DNA from: Methanolobus sp. UBA474
Lineage (GTDB): Archaea; Halobacteriota; Methanosarcinia; Methanosarcinales; Methanosarcinaceae
Length of the DNA: 17,103 bases
Assembly: GCA_002501695.1 (NCBI GenBank)
Contig: DANZ01000115.1
Span: forward strand, 1-17,103
Direction of reading: 5' to 3'
Notes under the pieces: generated by a model
The model's input: only the letters and a program-made list of their open reading frames with translations
Told to the model about the DNA's origin: nothing
Database searches by the model: none
Made by a program: the position numbers and the translations under genes
In this document: piece by piece, positions 1 through 7,035 of the stretch
How the letters are laid out: the number at the start of each line of letters is the position of its first letter
How positions within the stretch are numbered: the stretch's first letter is position 1

Positions 1-344
1 GTACCGTCGGTGATAGAGATAACTACCTGGTTAACGTCGACAGGAGAGCTGCCCACGTTGAGGCCTACAGAGAGCTTGAGCATATCAATAGTAGAAGAAG
101 TATTGGTACCGCTATCTTTAGCACGTACACCTTCAATGTTCTTGACCATCAGGTTTGATGATACTTCCTGGGTCGACTGCTTACCGGTGGACTGGGCTTT
201 CTGCTGCAGTATACCGGATGTCTGGATCAGCACGGCTGCCGCAACAGCCGCGACGAGTACCATGGCGATGAATATGATGAGAGTACCAATACCCACCTGG
301 GCCCTCGTGTTGGTTTTCATAAGTAATGTTCTGTTTGCTTTCAT
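1..344 (-). CDS. flaB: Archaellin (FlaB-type flagellin), N-terminal part; runs off the window
   Basis: Structural subunit of the archaellum filament, exported as a preprotein, cleaved by the FlaK/PibD peptidase and assembled at the cell surface. The minus-strand frame from 344 encodes 114 residues before the window edge. It begins with a short positively charged leader (MKANRTLLMKTNTRA), then QVGIGTLIIFIAMVLVAAVA, which is the class III signal peptide and conserved hydrophobic assembly helix of archaellins; cleavage is expected between A15 and Q16. The next part (Gln/Ser-rich, then an SVGLNVGSSPVDVNQVVISI stretch) fits the usual start of the beta-rich domain. The start at 344 has GGAGG about seven bases upstream; Met9 is a less likely alternative. 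The C-terminal part and the remaining fla genes should lie beyond base 1. Identification is from the signal peptide and N-terminal helix and is secure at family level. Confidence 0.93.
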   Translation of the reverse strand, partial: MKANRTLLMKTNTRAQVGIGTLIIFIAMVLVAAVAAAVLIQTSGILQQKAQSTGKQSTQEVSSNLMVKNIEGVRAKDSGTNTSSTIDMLKLSVGLNVGSSPVDVNQVVISITDG

Positions 345-504
345 GTACAATCCTCCTATTATCCAGCGATTATTGGATATGTAAATTATATATAATTAAT
401 TAATATATATAACATTTGGTTGGAAATGTCAAACTACAAACGAGACGCAGTTACACAATAGAAATATATAAATAGATTTGGTTAAGTCAATTATTGAGAA
501 TAAA
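345..504. promoter_or_regulatory. Divergent promoter region, archaellin / 7TM protein
   Basis: This intergenic stretch is extremely AT-rich between 381 and 412. Bases 386-394 and 404-412 form a perfect 9-bp inverted repeat (TTATATATA / TATATATAA), offering TATA boxes on both strands; for the archaellin gene they predict transcription starts near 363 or 380. A second TATA-like element, ATATATAAAT at 464-473, sits about 35 bases before the 505 start of the plus-strand gene. Bases 361-365 and 374-378 (ATCCA / TGGAT) form a further inverted repeat that would lie in the archaellin leader or near its transcription start. Promoter assignment is by sequence inspection and standard archaeal TATA spacing only. 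Confidence 0.6.
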
Positions 505-1305
505 ATGTATACAGGACTGCTCTTAAACAGCACGATATGCTTTGCGATCGGCTTATCATCCCTTGCATTTGCATGGGTGCTTTTAGCAAAAAAGGAACAG
601 AACAGTGAGACCAGCAGGCCGGCTCTTTTCTCGCTTATTGTTTTCTGGACACTGGTTGGCCTTACCTACCTGCCGACATCCGTCAGGATGATGGCTGCAT
701 ATATGGGGAACATGGAGATAGACGCTATACTGTATTTCATAGCCGCCATACCTTTTGCTTTTGTTTCAGTGCCTCTTGTATTTTTTATCATATACATAAT
801 AACCGGAAGTAAGAGGACGGGGGAATATCTTGCACTGCTGTTTACTATTCTTGGGGCTGCATACCTTGCATTCATGTATGAGAGCGGGATCGTGGGGCCC
901 GAGATAAGCGAATGGGCATCCATTTTCAGCGTGAACAGCGATCTTGCCATTCAAATTTACCTGATAGGGCTCTTCGTAATACCAACGGCAATGATACTGG
1001 GGCTTTTATTGCTCATCCTGCTTCAAAGGGTCCCAAAGAGGATACGATACAGGACAGTCCTGCCGCTTGTAGCTATTTCCTTTGTTTTTGATTTCATGCT
1101 GACAGATGTGATAGCTATCATCGATGTGATGCAGGTCTTCTCCAGATCGTTCGTTCTGATCGGGACAGTACTGGCATATCTTGCGTATTTCCCGCCGCTG
1201 CCCCTGCAGGAAAAGCTCGGCATCCAGAAATATGGTGCTGAAACATACTATTTTAGTGGGATCGATAAAGAACTTGATGTGCTCGCCAAGGAAAACAGTG
1301 TGTAG
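505..1305 (+). CDS. Unrecognised seven-helix membrane protein
   Basis: I do not recognise a family. The 266-residue product has about seven hydrophobic segments (roughly residues 5-27, 41-57, 75-100, 108-125, 147-173, 184-204 and 211-228) and a short polar tail of about 30 residues, so it is an integral membrane protein with no visible soluble catalytic domain. The frame extends upstream to TTG 478, but I prefer ATG 505: the TATA-like element at 464-473 places transcription start near 495, so 478 would be untranscribed, and neither start has a good ribosome binding site. It reads away from the archaellin gene and towards the trp operon, 175 bases before trpC. Seven-helix modules of this kind often precede sensor domains in methanogen signalling proteins, but no kinase or receptor domain is present here. 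A link to motility is only suggested by position. Confidence 0.75.
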   Translation: MYTGLLLNSTICFAIGLSSLAFAWVLLAKKEQNSETSRPALFSLIVFWTLVGLTYLPTSVRMMAAYMGNMEIDAILYFIAAIPFAFVSVPLVFFIIYIITGSKRTGEYLALLFTILGAAYLAFMYESGIVGPEISEWASIFSVNSDLAIQIYLIGLFVIPTAMILGLLLLILLQRVPKRIRYRTVLPLVAISFVFDFMLTDVIAIIDVMQVFSRSFVLIGTVLAYLAYFPPLPLQEKLGIQKYGAETYYFSGIDKELDVLAKENSV

Positions 1306-1421
1306 CGCAGATCCGGATAAACAATGCCTTCCTGTTTAGCACCACACGCATGACCCGGGACCGGCACTCAGAGTTAAGCTGAAAGTAATTCTCCCCCATA
1401 CTTTGATTTTAGCCAATACAA

Positions 1422-1429
1422 TTAAATAT
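1422..1429 (+). promoter_or_regulatory. TATA box of the trpCBA operon
   Basis: TTAAATAT, preceded by an A-rich stretch (CAATACAA) that could serve as BRE. Archaeal spacing predicts transcription start at about 1450-1455, leaving a leader of about 25-30 bases before the trpC ATG at 1481. Confidence 0.55.
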
Positions 1430-1440
1430 CATGAATCTTA

Positions 1441-1456
1441 TGTACTTTTCTGTACA
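1441..1456. promoter_or_regulatory. TRP-box-like palindrome (predicted TrpY operator)
   Basis: TGTACTTTTCTGTACA is two inverted TGTAC arms separated by six bases; the right arm includes the complete hexamer TGTACA (1451-1456). In Methanothermobacter thermautotrophicus the repressor TrpY binds TRP boxes with the consensus TGTACA at the trp promoter. The palindrome lies 12 bases downstream of the predicted TATA box and over the predicted transcription start, where a bound repressor would block polymerase recruitment. No trpY gene is visible in the window, so the regulator is inferred. Confidence 0.6.
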
Positions 1457-1480
1457 CTATAGGACAAAAGTGGTTATTCT

Positions 1481-2272
1481 ATGCATTCTGTTATTCAGGA
1501 TATAATCAGATCTACCGAAGAAAGAGTAAGACATATCGAAAGCTTACGTGAGGATAAAAAGCCCTATAAGGAAAAAAGAGATATTGTGGCAGCGATCGAT
1601 AGGAAGAGAGAGGAAGGGATGGTGGCTGTAATAGCTGAGGTGAAGCCGGCTTCACCCCGCAGGAAACTCAGGGAAATCTCCCCTGCGGATGCAGGCACTA
1701 TAGCCAGACAGATGGAGAAAGCAGGCGCTGTAGCAATATCCGTGCTGACAGAGCCGCAGTTCTTCATGGGATCCCTGGATAACCTTCTTAGCGTGAGAAA
1801 AAGTGTCAATATTCCAGTACTGCGTAAGGATTTTATCATCAGCGAAGTGCAGACTGAAGAACTTGATACGGATATGATATTACTTATCGTAGGAGTCCTT
1901 GGAGAGCATATAAGGGAAATGGTAAAGCTTGTACTGGAGAAAAACATGGAGCCGCTTGTCGAGATTCACAATGAGGTGGAACTTGACATTGCCCTGAAAA
2001 CGGATGCCCGGATGATAGGGATCAATAATCGGGACCTGAACACGCTTGAAACTGAAATTGGGACCACTTTACGCCTGGCACCCATCATCCGTAAATACGA
2101 TGCTGATAACGGGACCAGACATTTCATTATCAGTGAGAGCGGCATCACTGGTGCAGATGATGTACGCAAAGTGATGAAGGCCGGCGCTGACGGGATACTT
2201 GTCGGGACATCCATCATTGAAAGCGGCGATGTCTATGCAAAAACAAAAGAGCTTGTTGAAGCACTCAAATGA
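1481..2272 (+). CDS. trpC: Indole-3-glycerol-phosphate synthase
   Basis: Cytoplasmic enzyme that closes the indole ring, converting carboxyphenylamino-deoxyribulose phosphate to indole-3-glycerol phosphate, the fourth step from chorismate to tryptophan. The 263-residue protein is a single (beta/alpha)8 barrel of normal length with the family signatures in order: IAEVKPASP (catalytic Lys55, with Glu53), VLTEPQFFMGS (89-98), PVLRKDFI (Lys116), EPLVEIHN (Glu161), GINNRDL (180-186), ISESGI (Glu219, Ser220) and the phosphate-binding GADGILVGTSI near the C terminus. All expected catalytic residues are present. There is no TrpF fusion. It is the first gene of trpCBA, 38 bases before trpB, behind a TATA box and a TRP-box-like palindrome. 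The ribosome binding site (AGTGGT) is weak. Confidence 0.97.
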   Translation: MHSVIQDIIRSTEERVRHIESLREDKKPYKEKRDIVAAIDRKREEGMVAVIAEVKPASPRRKLREISPADAGTIARQMEKAGAVAISVLTEPQFFMGSLDNLLSVRKSVNIPVLRKDFIISEVQTEELDTDMILLIVGVLGEHIREMVKLVLEKNMEPLVEIHNEVELDIALKTDARMIGINNRDLNTLETEIGTTLRLAPIIRKYDADNGTRHFIISESGITGADDVRKVMKAGADGILVGTSIIESGDVYAKTKELVEALK

Positions 2273-2310
2273 TGTTCAGTATGAGATTATCCGAGTAAGG
2301 AAGTTTTGAA

Positions 2311-3513
2311 ATGAAAAGATCGATGTATGGCAGATATGGAGGACAGTTCGTCCCTGAAGTGCTGATGCCGGCACTTGCTGAGCTTGAAGAGGCTTATGAC
2401 AGATACAGAGAAGATCCCCGCTTCCTTGAAGAGCTTGCCTATTACATGAAGGACTTTGCAGGCAGGGAGACTCCCCTGTACTTTGCCAGGAACCTTAGTG
2501 AAAAATACGGGATCAGGATATATCTCAAGAGAGAAGACCTCGTTCACGGAGGAGCGCATAAGCTCAATAATACGATCGGCCAGGCGCTTCTGGCAAAGTA
2601 TATGGGTAAGAAACGTCTCATTGCAGAAACGGGAGCGGGACAGCACGGGACTGCAACTGCGATGGTGGGAGCAACTATGGGTTTTGAAACTGAGGTATAC
2701 ATGGGGGCAAAAGATGTGCAAAGACAGCATATGAATGTATACCGCATGCAGCTTATGGGAACTACTGTGCATCCAGTGGAATCCGGCTCAAAGACACTCA
2801 AAGATGCCATCAATGAAGCACTGCGCGACTGGGTGACCAATGTGGAGAATACACACTATCTTATAGGTTCGGTTGTCGGACCTCATCCATATCCGATGAT
2901 AGTCAGGGATTTCCAGAGCGTTATCGGAAATGAAGTAAAAAGACAGATAATGGAAAAAGAGGGACGCTACCCGGATTCCATAGTTGCATGTGCCGGCGGA
3001 GGAAGCAATGCAATGGGCATATTCCATCCTTTCATTGAGGAAAAGGAAGTCCGGCTGTTTCCTGTGGAAGCGGGAGGATGCGGGCTGAAGAGCACTGCAA
3101 AAGAAGCGCTGCATTCCGCGTCGCTCTGTGTTGGCGAGGATGGTATATTGCAGGGAGCACATACCAGGGTATTGCAGGACAGGTACGGCCAGATACTTGA
3201 ATCCAGCTCCGTTTCCGCAGGACTGGATTATTCAGGCGTCGGGCCGGAGCTGGCATATCTTGCAGATACCGGAAGGATAAGACCCTGCAATGTAAACGAT
3301 GAAGAGGCACTGGAGGCATTCTACGAGCTCAGCAGGACAGAAGGGATCATACCAGCGCTTGAATCGTCGCATGCATTAGCCTATGTGATGAAAATGGCGC
3401 AGAGCGGAGAGCTCGGGGAACTTGTGGTGATCAGCCTTTCCGGAAGGGGAGACAAAGACCTTGAAACGGTCTTCGGGTTAAAGGAAATGGAGAACAGGGA
3501 GGTTTGTCTATGA
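2311..3513 (+). CDS. trpB: Tryptophan synthase beta subunit (TrpB1 type)
   Basis: PLP enzyme that condenses indole, channelled from TrpA, with serine to give tryptophan. The 400-residue product begins with the TrpB1 hallmark YGRYGGQFVPE (6-16). Other motifs are HGGAHKLNN (79-87, with PLP-binding Lys84), AETGAGQHGTATA (105-117, with catalytic Glu106), the PLP-phosphate loop AGGGSNA (228-234), GLDYSGVGPE (304-313) and SLSGRGDKD (375-383). The N terminus and size match the TrpA-partnered TrpB1 rather than the longer, stand-alone TrpB2. Ribosome binding site AAGGAAG lies just upstream of ATG 2311. The stop overlaps the trpA start as ATGA, which implies translational coupling of the two subunits of the alpha2-beta2 complex. 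Confidence 0.97.
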   Translation: MKRSMYGRYGGQFVPEVLMPALAELEEAYDRYREDPRFLEELAYYMKDFAGRETPLYFARNLSEKYGIRIYLKREDLVHGGAHKLNNTIGQALLAKYMGKKRLIAETGAGQHGTATAMVGATMGFETEVYMGAKDVQRQHMNVYRMQLMGTTVHPVESGSKTLKDAINEALRDWVTNVENTHYLIGSVVGPHPYPMIVRDFQSVIGNEVKRQIMEKEGRYPDSIVACAGGGSNAMGIFHPFIEEKEVRLFPVEAGGCGLKSTAKEALHSASLCVGEDGILQGAHTRVLQDRYGQILESSSVSAGLDYSGVGPELAYLADTGRIRPCNVNDEEALEAFYELSRTEGIIPALESSHALAYVMKMAQSGELGELVVISLSGRGDKDLETVFGLKEMENREVCL

Positions 3514-4295
3514 GAATCCGGGAGAAGTTTGCACAACTTGAAGAAAAGAAAGAGAAAGCCCTTATAGCATATGTATGCGCAGGGGACCCGACTGCTGAAG
3601 CTACGAAGGATATTGTCAGTGCCCTTGTAAGGGGTGGTGCTGATATCGTTGAACTCGGACTGCCTTTCTCGGACCCTGTTGCCGACGGGCCAACTATCCA
3701 GGCTGCTTCCCAGCGTGCTCTGGATGCCGGAATGAACCCTGACAGGTATTTCGAGCTAATAGCATCCATAAAGGCCGGTGTGCCGCTGGTATGCATGACC
3801 TATTATAACCTTATCTATAAGAGAGGATTGGAAAGATTTGCCAGCGACTGCGCCCTGTCAGGCATATCAGGCATCATTGTGCCGGACCTGCCTGCAGAAG
3901 AGTCAGATGACCTTCAAACAGCCTGCAGGAAGCATGGCATTGACCTTATATTCCTGGTCACTCCCGTAACCAATGAAGCGAGGATGGAAAAGATACTTGG
4001 CAAGACGTCCGGATTCGTATATATCGTTTCCCGGCTGGGCGTTACAGGAGCCAGGGCAGATGTCGCACGATCCACAACAGAGATACTTTCCAGAGTACAC
4101 ACAGATGTACCCAAGGCTGTAGGTTTCGGTATATCAGACCGGGAGCAGGCCCGTGAAGTAATAGCCGCGGGAGCCGATGCCGTGATAGTCGGTTCTGCTT
4201 TTGTGAACATCATCGCCTCGGGAGAAGATGTTAACGCAAGGGTAGAAACGCTTGCAAGAGAATTGAAGAGTGCCTGTAGAGAAGGCCGGAACTGA
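3510..4295 (+). CDS. trpA: Tryptophan synthase alpha subunit
   Basis: Cleaves indole-3-glycerol phosphate to indole and glyceraldehyde 3-phosphate and passes indole through the tunnel to TrpB. The start chosen is ATG 3510, which overlaps the trpB stop by four bases and has AGGGAGG at 3496-3502; the longer TTG start at 3504 lies against that ribosome binding site and is unlikely. The 261-residue barrel shows YVCAGDPT (21-28), ELGLPFSDPVADGPTIQAA with catalytic Glu48 and Asp59, MTYYNLIY, VPDLPAEES, FLVTPV, YIVSRLGVTGAR and the phosphate-binding GADAVIVGSAFV. It is complete and of normal length. It is the last gene of the cluster; trpD, trpE, trpF and trpG are not in the window. Confidence 0.96.
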   Translation: MRIREKFAQLEEKKEKALIAYVCAGDPTAEATKDIVSALVRGGADIVELGLPFSDPVADGPTIQAASQRALDAGMNPDRYFELIASIKAGVPLVCMTYYNLIYKRGLERFASDCALSGISGIIVPDLPAEESDDLQTACRKHGIDLIFLVTPVTNEARMEKILGKTSGFVYIVSRLGVTGARADVARSTTEILSRVHTDVPKAVGFGISDREQAREVIAAGADAVIVGSAFVNIIASGEDVNARVETLARELKSACREGRN

Positions 4296-4326
4296 AAAAG
4301 AGGTCAGGTCAAAGATTAAGCTTTAT

Positions 4327-4350
4327 ATGAAGGGTCTTCAAACCCTTCAT
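4327..4350. terminator. Hairpin between convergent trpA and ftsY
   Basis: ATGAAGGGT at 4327-4335 and ACCCTTCAT at 4342-4350 form a perfect 9-bp stem with a six-base loop, in the gap between the convergent trpA and ftsY genes; its right arm contains the ftsY stop codon. In the ftsY direction a CTCTTTTTC tract follows about 30 bases later. In the trpA direction no T-run follows. Termination is therefore a suggestion, and mRNA 3'-end stabilisation is equally possible. Confidence 0.4.
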
Positions 4351-5651
4351 TCTGCGAATAACTGATCCACGAACCATTCCGGATCGAACTTCTGCAGGTC
4401 ATCGTAACCCTGACCCATGCCCAGGAAAAGAATGGGCTTGCCTGTTATGTAGGCGATCGAGATGGCTGCGCCGCCTTTGGCGTCAGCATCCGTCTTCGTT
4501 AGTATGGAACCGCTGAGAGGCACGGCAGCATTGAACTGTGAAGCCCTTTCGACAGCGTCATTGCCTGCCACGGCCTCATCAACGAAGATCAGCAGGTCCG
4601 GAGAGCTGACACGACATACTTTCTTGAGTTGCTCCATAAGATTGATGTTAGTATGCATACGCCCGGCGGTATCAGAAAGCACAACATCGACCTTGTTTGC
4701 CTTTGCGTGCTGGATGGCATCATAGATAACAGCAGCCGGATCGCCCTGTTCCTGGTGCTTGATGACCTTTACTCCAAGGTTCTTTGCATGGATGGCGATC
4801 TGGTCGATAGCCCCTGCCCTGAAAGTGTCGCCTGCAGCCAGAACTACCGAATAGCCCTGGTCAGTGAGACGCTTTGCAAGCTTTGCTATTGAAGTGGTCT
4901 TGCCCGTGCCATTAATTCCTACAAAGACAATATGTACCGGTTTTTTCGCATCCTTTACATAGTCATCAAAATCGAAAACGTTGGCACTCATCACGTCATA
5001 GATAGCCTTCTTGAGAGCCTTTTCCACAATGCCGCCGGTGTCCTTCCCTATACGGCGGCGTGTACCCACAAGCTGGGCTTTGACGGAATCTGTGATAGCC
5101 TCGGATACCGAAAGAGCGATATCGCTTTCAAGGAGCGCCATCTGAAGATCCCATAGCGGCTCCTCGAGATCATCCTCATCAAGGATGAATTCCCTCTCCA
5201 GGACAAAAGCCTTTGCTTTCTGTGCAAAGCCAACCTTTTTTGCTTTTTCGCTCTCTGTCCCGGCCTTTTCCGGATCCGCCTCTATTTTGGCTTGCAGAGG
5301 CGCTGGTTCCTTCTTTGGCTCTTCCTTTAATTCCTGCTCTTTCTTTGAGCCTGGCCATCCAAAAGAGAACTTCTTCTTTTCGGATTCCTTCTTATCAGGT
5401 TCCTTTCTCTGAGGCACGGCCTGCTCAGCTTCAATCTCAACAGCCTGCTCTTCAGGGATCTCTTCTGCAGCCGGGATGATCTCAGGAAGGGAGACTTCAC
5501 TAACATCAGTTATTTCCGGCTCTTCATCGAGATCTGCCGGTTCTGAAGGCTCAACGGGAGCATCGGATTCAACCGCTACTGCTTTTTCATCGATCTTAGT
5601 GCCGATCTTGTCCTTGAAACTGCTGAGTTTCGACTTGAGCTTATTGAACAC
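4347..5651 (-). CDS. ftsY: Signal recognition particle receptor FtsY
   Basis: GTPase receptor that docks SRP-ribosome complexes at the cytoplasmic membrane for co-translational insertion. The 434-residue protein has a charged N-terminal A region (about 1-140, alternating Glu/Pro- and Lys-rich) which is low-complexity and probably contacts membrane or translocon. The four-helix N domain spans about 140-225 and the Ras-like G domain 237-434. G motifs are GINGTGKTT (245-253, P-loop), DTFRAGAIDQ (275-284, insertion box), DTAGR (327-331), TKTDADAKGG (385-394) and a GQGYDDLQKFDP closing motif. FtsY is preferred over SRP54 because the acidic region is N-terminal and no methionine-rich M domain follows. 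The start is GTG 5651 with only a weak GGGTTGA upstream, 34 bases after pfdA and just past a T-rich tract. Confidence 0.96.
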   Translation of the reverse strand: MFNKLKSKLSSFKDKIGTKIDEKAVAVESDAPVEPSEPADLDEEPEITDVSEVSLPEIIPAAEEIPEEQAVEIEAEQAVPQRKEPDKKESEKKKFSFGWPGSKKEQELKEEPKKEPAPLQAKIEADPEKAGTESEKAKKVGFAQKAKAFVLEREFILDEDDLEEPLWDLQMALLESDIALSVSEAITDSVKAQLVGTRRRIGKDTGGIVEKALKKAIYDVMSANVFDFDDYVKDAKKPVHIVFVGINGTGKTTSIAKLAKRLTDQGYSVVLAAGDTFRAGAIDQIAIHAKNLGVKVIKHQEQGDPAAVIYDAIQHAKANKVDVVLSDTAGRMHTNINLMEQLKKVCRVSSPDLLIFVDEAVAGNDAVERASQFNAAVPLSGSILTKTDADAKGGAAISIAYITGKPILFLGMGQGYDDLQKFDPEWFVDQLFAE

Positions 5652-5673
5652 TTACTTCAACCCGCAAATGAAT

Positions 5674-5685
5674 AAAAAAAGAAAA
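5674..5685 (-). terminator. T-rich tract between pfdA and ftsY
   Basis: On the minus strand this reads TTTTCTTTTTTT, immediately after the pfdA stop codon. Archaeal RNA polymerase terminates at such T-runs without needing a hairpin. Because ftsY starts 22 bases later, partial termination here would lower ftsY expression relative to the upstream genes. Functional assignment is inference. Confidence 0.4.
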
Positions 5686-6126
5686 TTATCTGGGAACCTG
5701 CGCCTGTCCCTGAGCCTGCTGCTGTTTAGAGATGAAAGCCTCAATAGCCTGCATCTGCTGGCCTATCTTTGACAGGGAATTGCCCATGTTCTCGAAGGCC
5801 TTTTCAAGCCTTTCCTTACGGTGCTCCATAATTTCCTTTGCGTCACTGAGCGGACGCTCAACGCTTATGCCTGCACCGATATCAACCACTATGCTATCAA
5901 CGCGCGCTATGTTCGCATATACAAATGAACCGGAACCTATCGGGAACATCATCTCCGTACCTTCCCTGACATTGAAGAGCTCTTCGATGGTGTTCAGGGC
6001 TTTTGTGCAGTCATCGGCAGACATTTTTATCATGCTCATCTGCTGCTGGAGGAGATCAGCGCGTTTCTGTAACTCGCGGTGCTGCATTACGAGTGCCCGT
6101 GGATCCTGTTCATTCACACCGGACAT
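5686..6126 (-). CDS. pfdA: Prefoldin alpha subunit (GimC alpha)
   Basis: Subunit of the hexameric ATP-independent chaperone (two alpha, four beta) that holds unfolded proteins at the tips of coiled coils and delivers them to the thermosome. The 146-residue protein has the expected architecture: an N-terminal coiled-coil helix (about 10-50, rich in Gln/Leu/Met), a central beta-hairpin region (about 58-95, including MMFPIGSGSFVYA and VVDIGAGISVER), and a C-terminal coiled-coil helix (about 96-136) with a Gln-rich tail. The two hairpins distinguish alpha from the shorter beta subunit. The start has GAGG in the last codons of rpl18a, three bases before the gene, so translation is likely coupled. 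The position between rpl18a and ftsY is the common archaeal arrangement. Confidence 0.94.
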   Translation of the reverse strand: MSGVNEQDPRALVMQHRELQKRADLLQQQMSMIKMSADDCTKALNTIEELFNVREGTEMMFPIGSGSFVYANIARVDSIVVDIGAGISVERPLSDAKEIMEHRKERLEKAFENMGNSLSKIGQQMQAIEAFISKQQQAQGQAQVPR

Positions 6127-6129
6127 GGC

Positions 6130-6306
6130 TTATGCCTCGTTTATGCTCTCGATCTTGATGTAGTTTCTTTTAATGCCGTGTTTACTTCCAAATAAGGAGT
6201 ACACCTTATCAAGGGCGTTCTTCTCATTCTGGCTTTCTACCTTCTTTGTGAACTTCTCCCATTCAACACCTGCTTTAAAAGTACCTTTGATCTGGAAATT
6301 CTTCAT
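6130..6306 (-). CDS. rpl18a: Ribosomal protein eL20 (L18a/LX)
   Basis: Small large-subunit ribosomal protein. The 58-residue product begins MKNFQIKGTFKAGVEW and contains FTKKVESQNEKNALDKVYS and a GSKHGIKRNYIKIESI ending. This beta-alpha-beta pattern with the final KRNYIKIE strand is typical of archaeal LX proteins. AGGTGATT at 6311-6318 precedes the ATG by four bases, supporting this start. It lies 39 bases after tif6 and three bases before pfdA, as in many archaeal genomes. At under 60 codons it is easily missed by automated calling; family and context both support it strongly. Confidence 0.92.
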   Translation of the reverse strand: MKNFQIKGTFKAGVEWEKFTKKVESQNEKNALDKVYSLFGSKHGIKRNYIKIESINEA

Positions 6307-6345
6307 ATGAAATCACCTTTATAATCCATGTATAGAATAATCTGT

Positions 6346-6996
6346 TTAGAAACCCAGCGCATCCTCTATTCTTCCAAGTTCATGACCTGAGGTGTTTGAA
6401 CCTGCAGCATAACCCTTGGAGTTTGCAATAAGGCCGGAGCCTACCATCTGCGTACCGAAGTTGCTGGTACCGATATCGACAGGAAGCTCGAACAGCTCCT
6501 CAAGCAGCGCCAGTTCTTCAGCGCTGGCCCTTGGGTGTACAAGCAAGCCCTTATTAGTTGCAACGCCTGCCATACCCACTGTTTTGATACCACCGATGGT
6601 GCCCCTGCGAACATCGACCTTAAGGGTCTCTGCAATTATCTCCAGTGCCCTGTCAGTCATTTCAGGATGCACCAACGCCGCCGTATCATTGGCAAGCACT
6701 ATGTTGCCTATTGCATTCAGCTTGCTTGGCACGTGATGTACCGGAACCCCGATCACATCAGTGTTTCTTACGGTAGCGTGGCGGGCAACCAGCAGGCCAT
6801 TGGAATTACCTCTGCACAGGGAGCCTACTACAATGCTGCCGTTGATAAGTGTCTGGAAAACGGGGACTCCCAGGAGATCCTCAAGTGCGACACAGATGCC
6901 CTGCGTTGTACCCGAAGGTACGAGTGCAATATCCTCGGTACAGGTTGAAAAAGCCCCTATTATGGGGCTTTCATCGATGCTCAATGTACGTATCAT
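6346..6996 (-). CDS. tif6: Translation initiation factor 6 (aIF6)
   Basis: Ribosome anti-association factor that binds the large subunit near uL14 and prevents premature joining of the 30S subunit. The 216-residue length and fivefold repeating alpha/beta pseudo-symmetry are typical. Recognisable segments are SPIIGAFSTCTEDIALVP, a VPVFQTLINGSIVVGSLCRGNSNGLLV region spread over residues 44-70, LNAIGNIVLANDTAALVHP, RGTIGGIKTVGMAGVATNKG and VDIGTSNFGTQMVGSGLIAN. The ATG at 6996 is preceded by a modest GGTAGAT element. It sits between rpl31e (39 bases upstream) and rpl18a (39 bases downstream), so it is presumably expressed with the ribosomal proteins. Confidence 0.96.
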   Translation of the reverse strand: MIRTLSIDESPIIGAFSTCTEDIALVPSGTTQGICVALEDLLGVPVFQTLINGSIVVGSLCRGNSNGLLVARHATVRNTDVIGVPVHHVPSKLNAIGNIVLANDTAALVHPEMTDRALEIIAETLKVDVRRGTIGGIKTVGMAGVATNKGLLVHPRASAEELALLEELFELPVDIGTSNFGTQMVGSGLIANSKGYAAGSNTSGHELGRIEDALGF

Positions 6997-7035
6997 TATC
7001 TACCGTATATGTTGTGGATGAGATGGGTCTCGCGC

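Noticed and set aside
378..383. TACATA on the minus strand in front of archaellin, resembling the EarA element of Methanococcus
   Set aside because: It is a single copy downstream of the TATA elements, whereas EarA sites are repeated upstream of the promoter.
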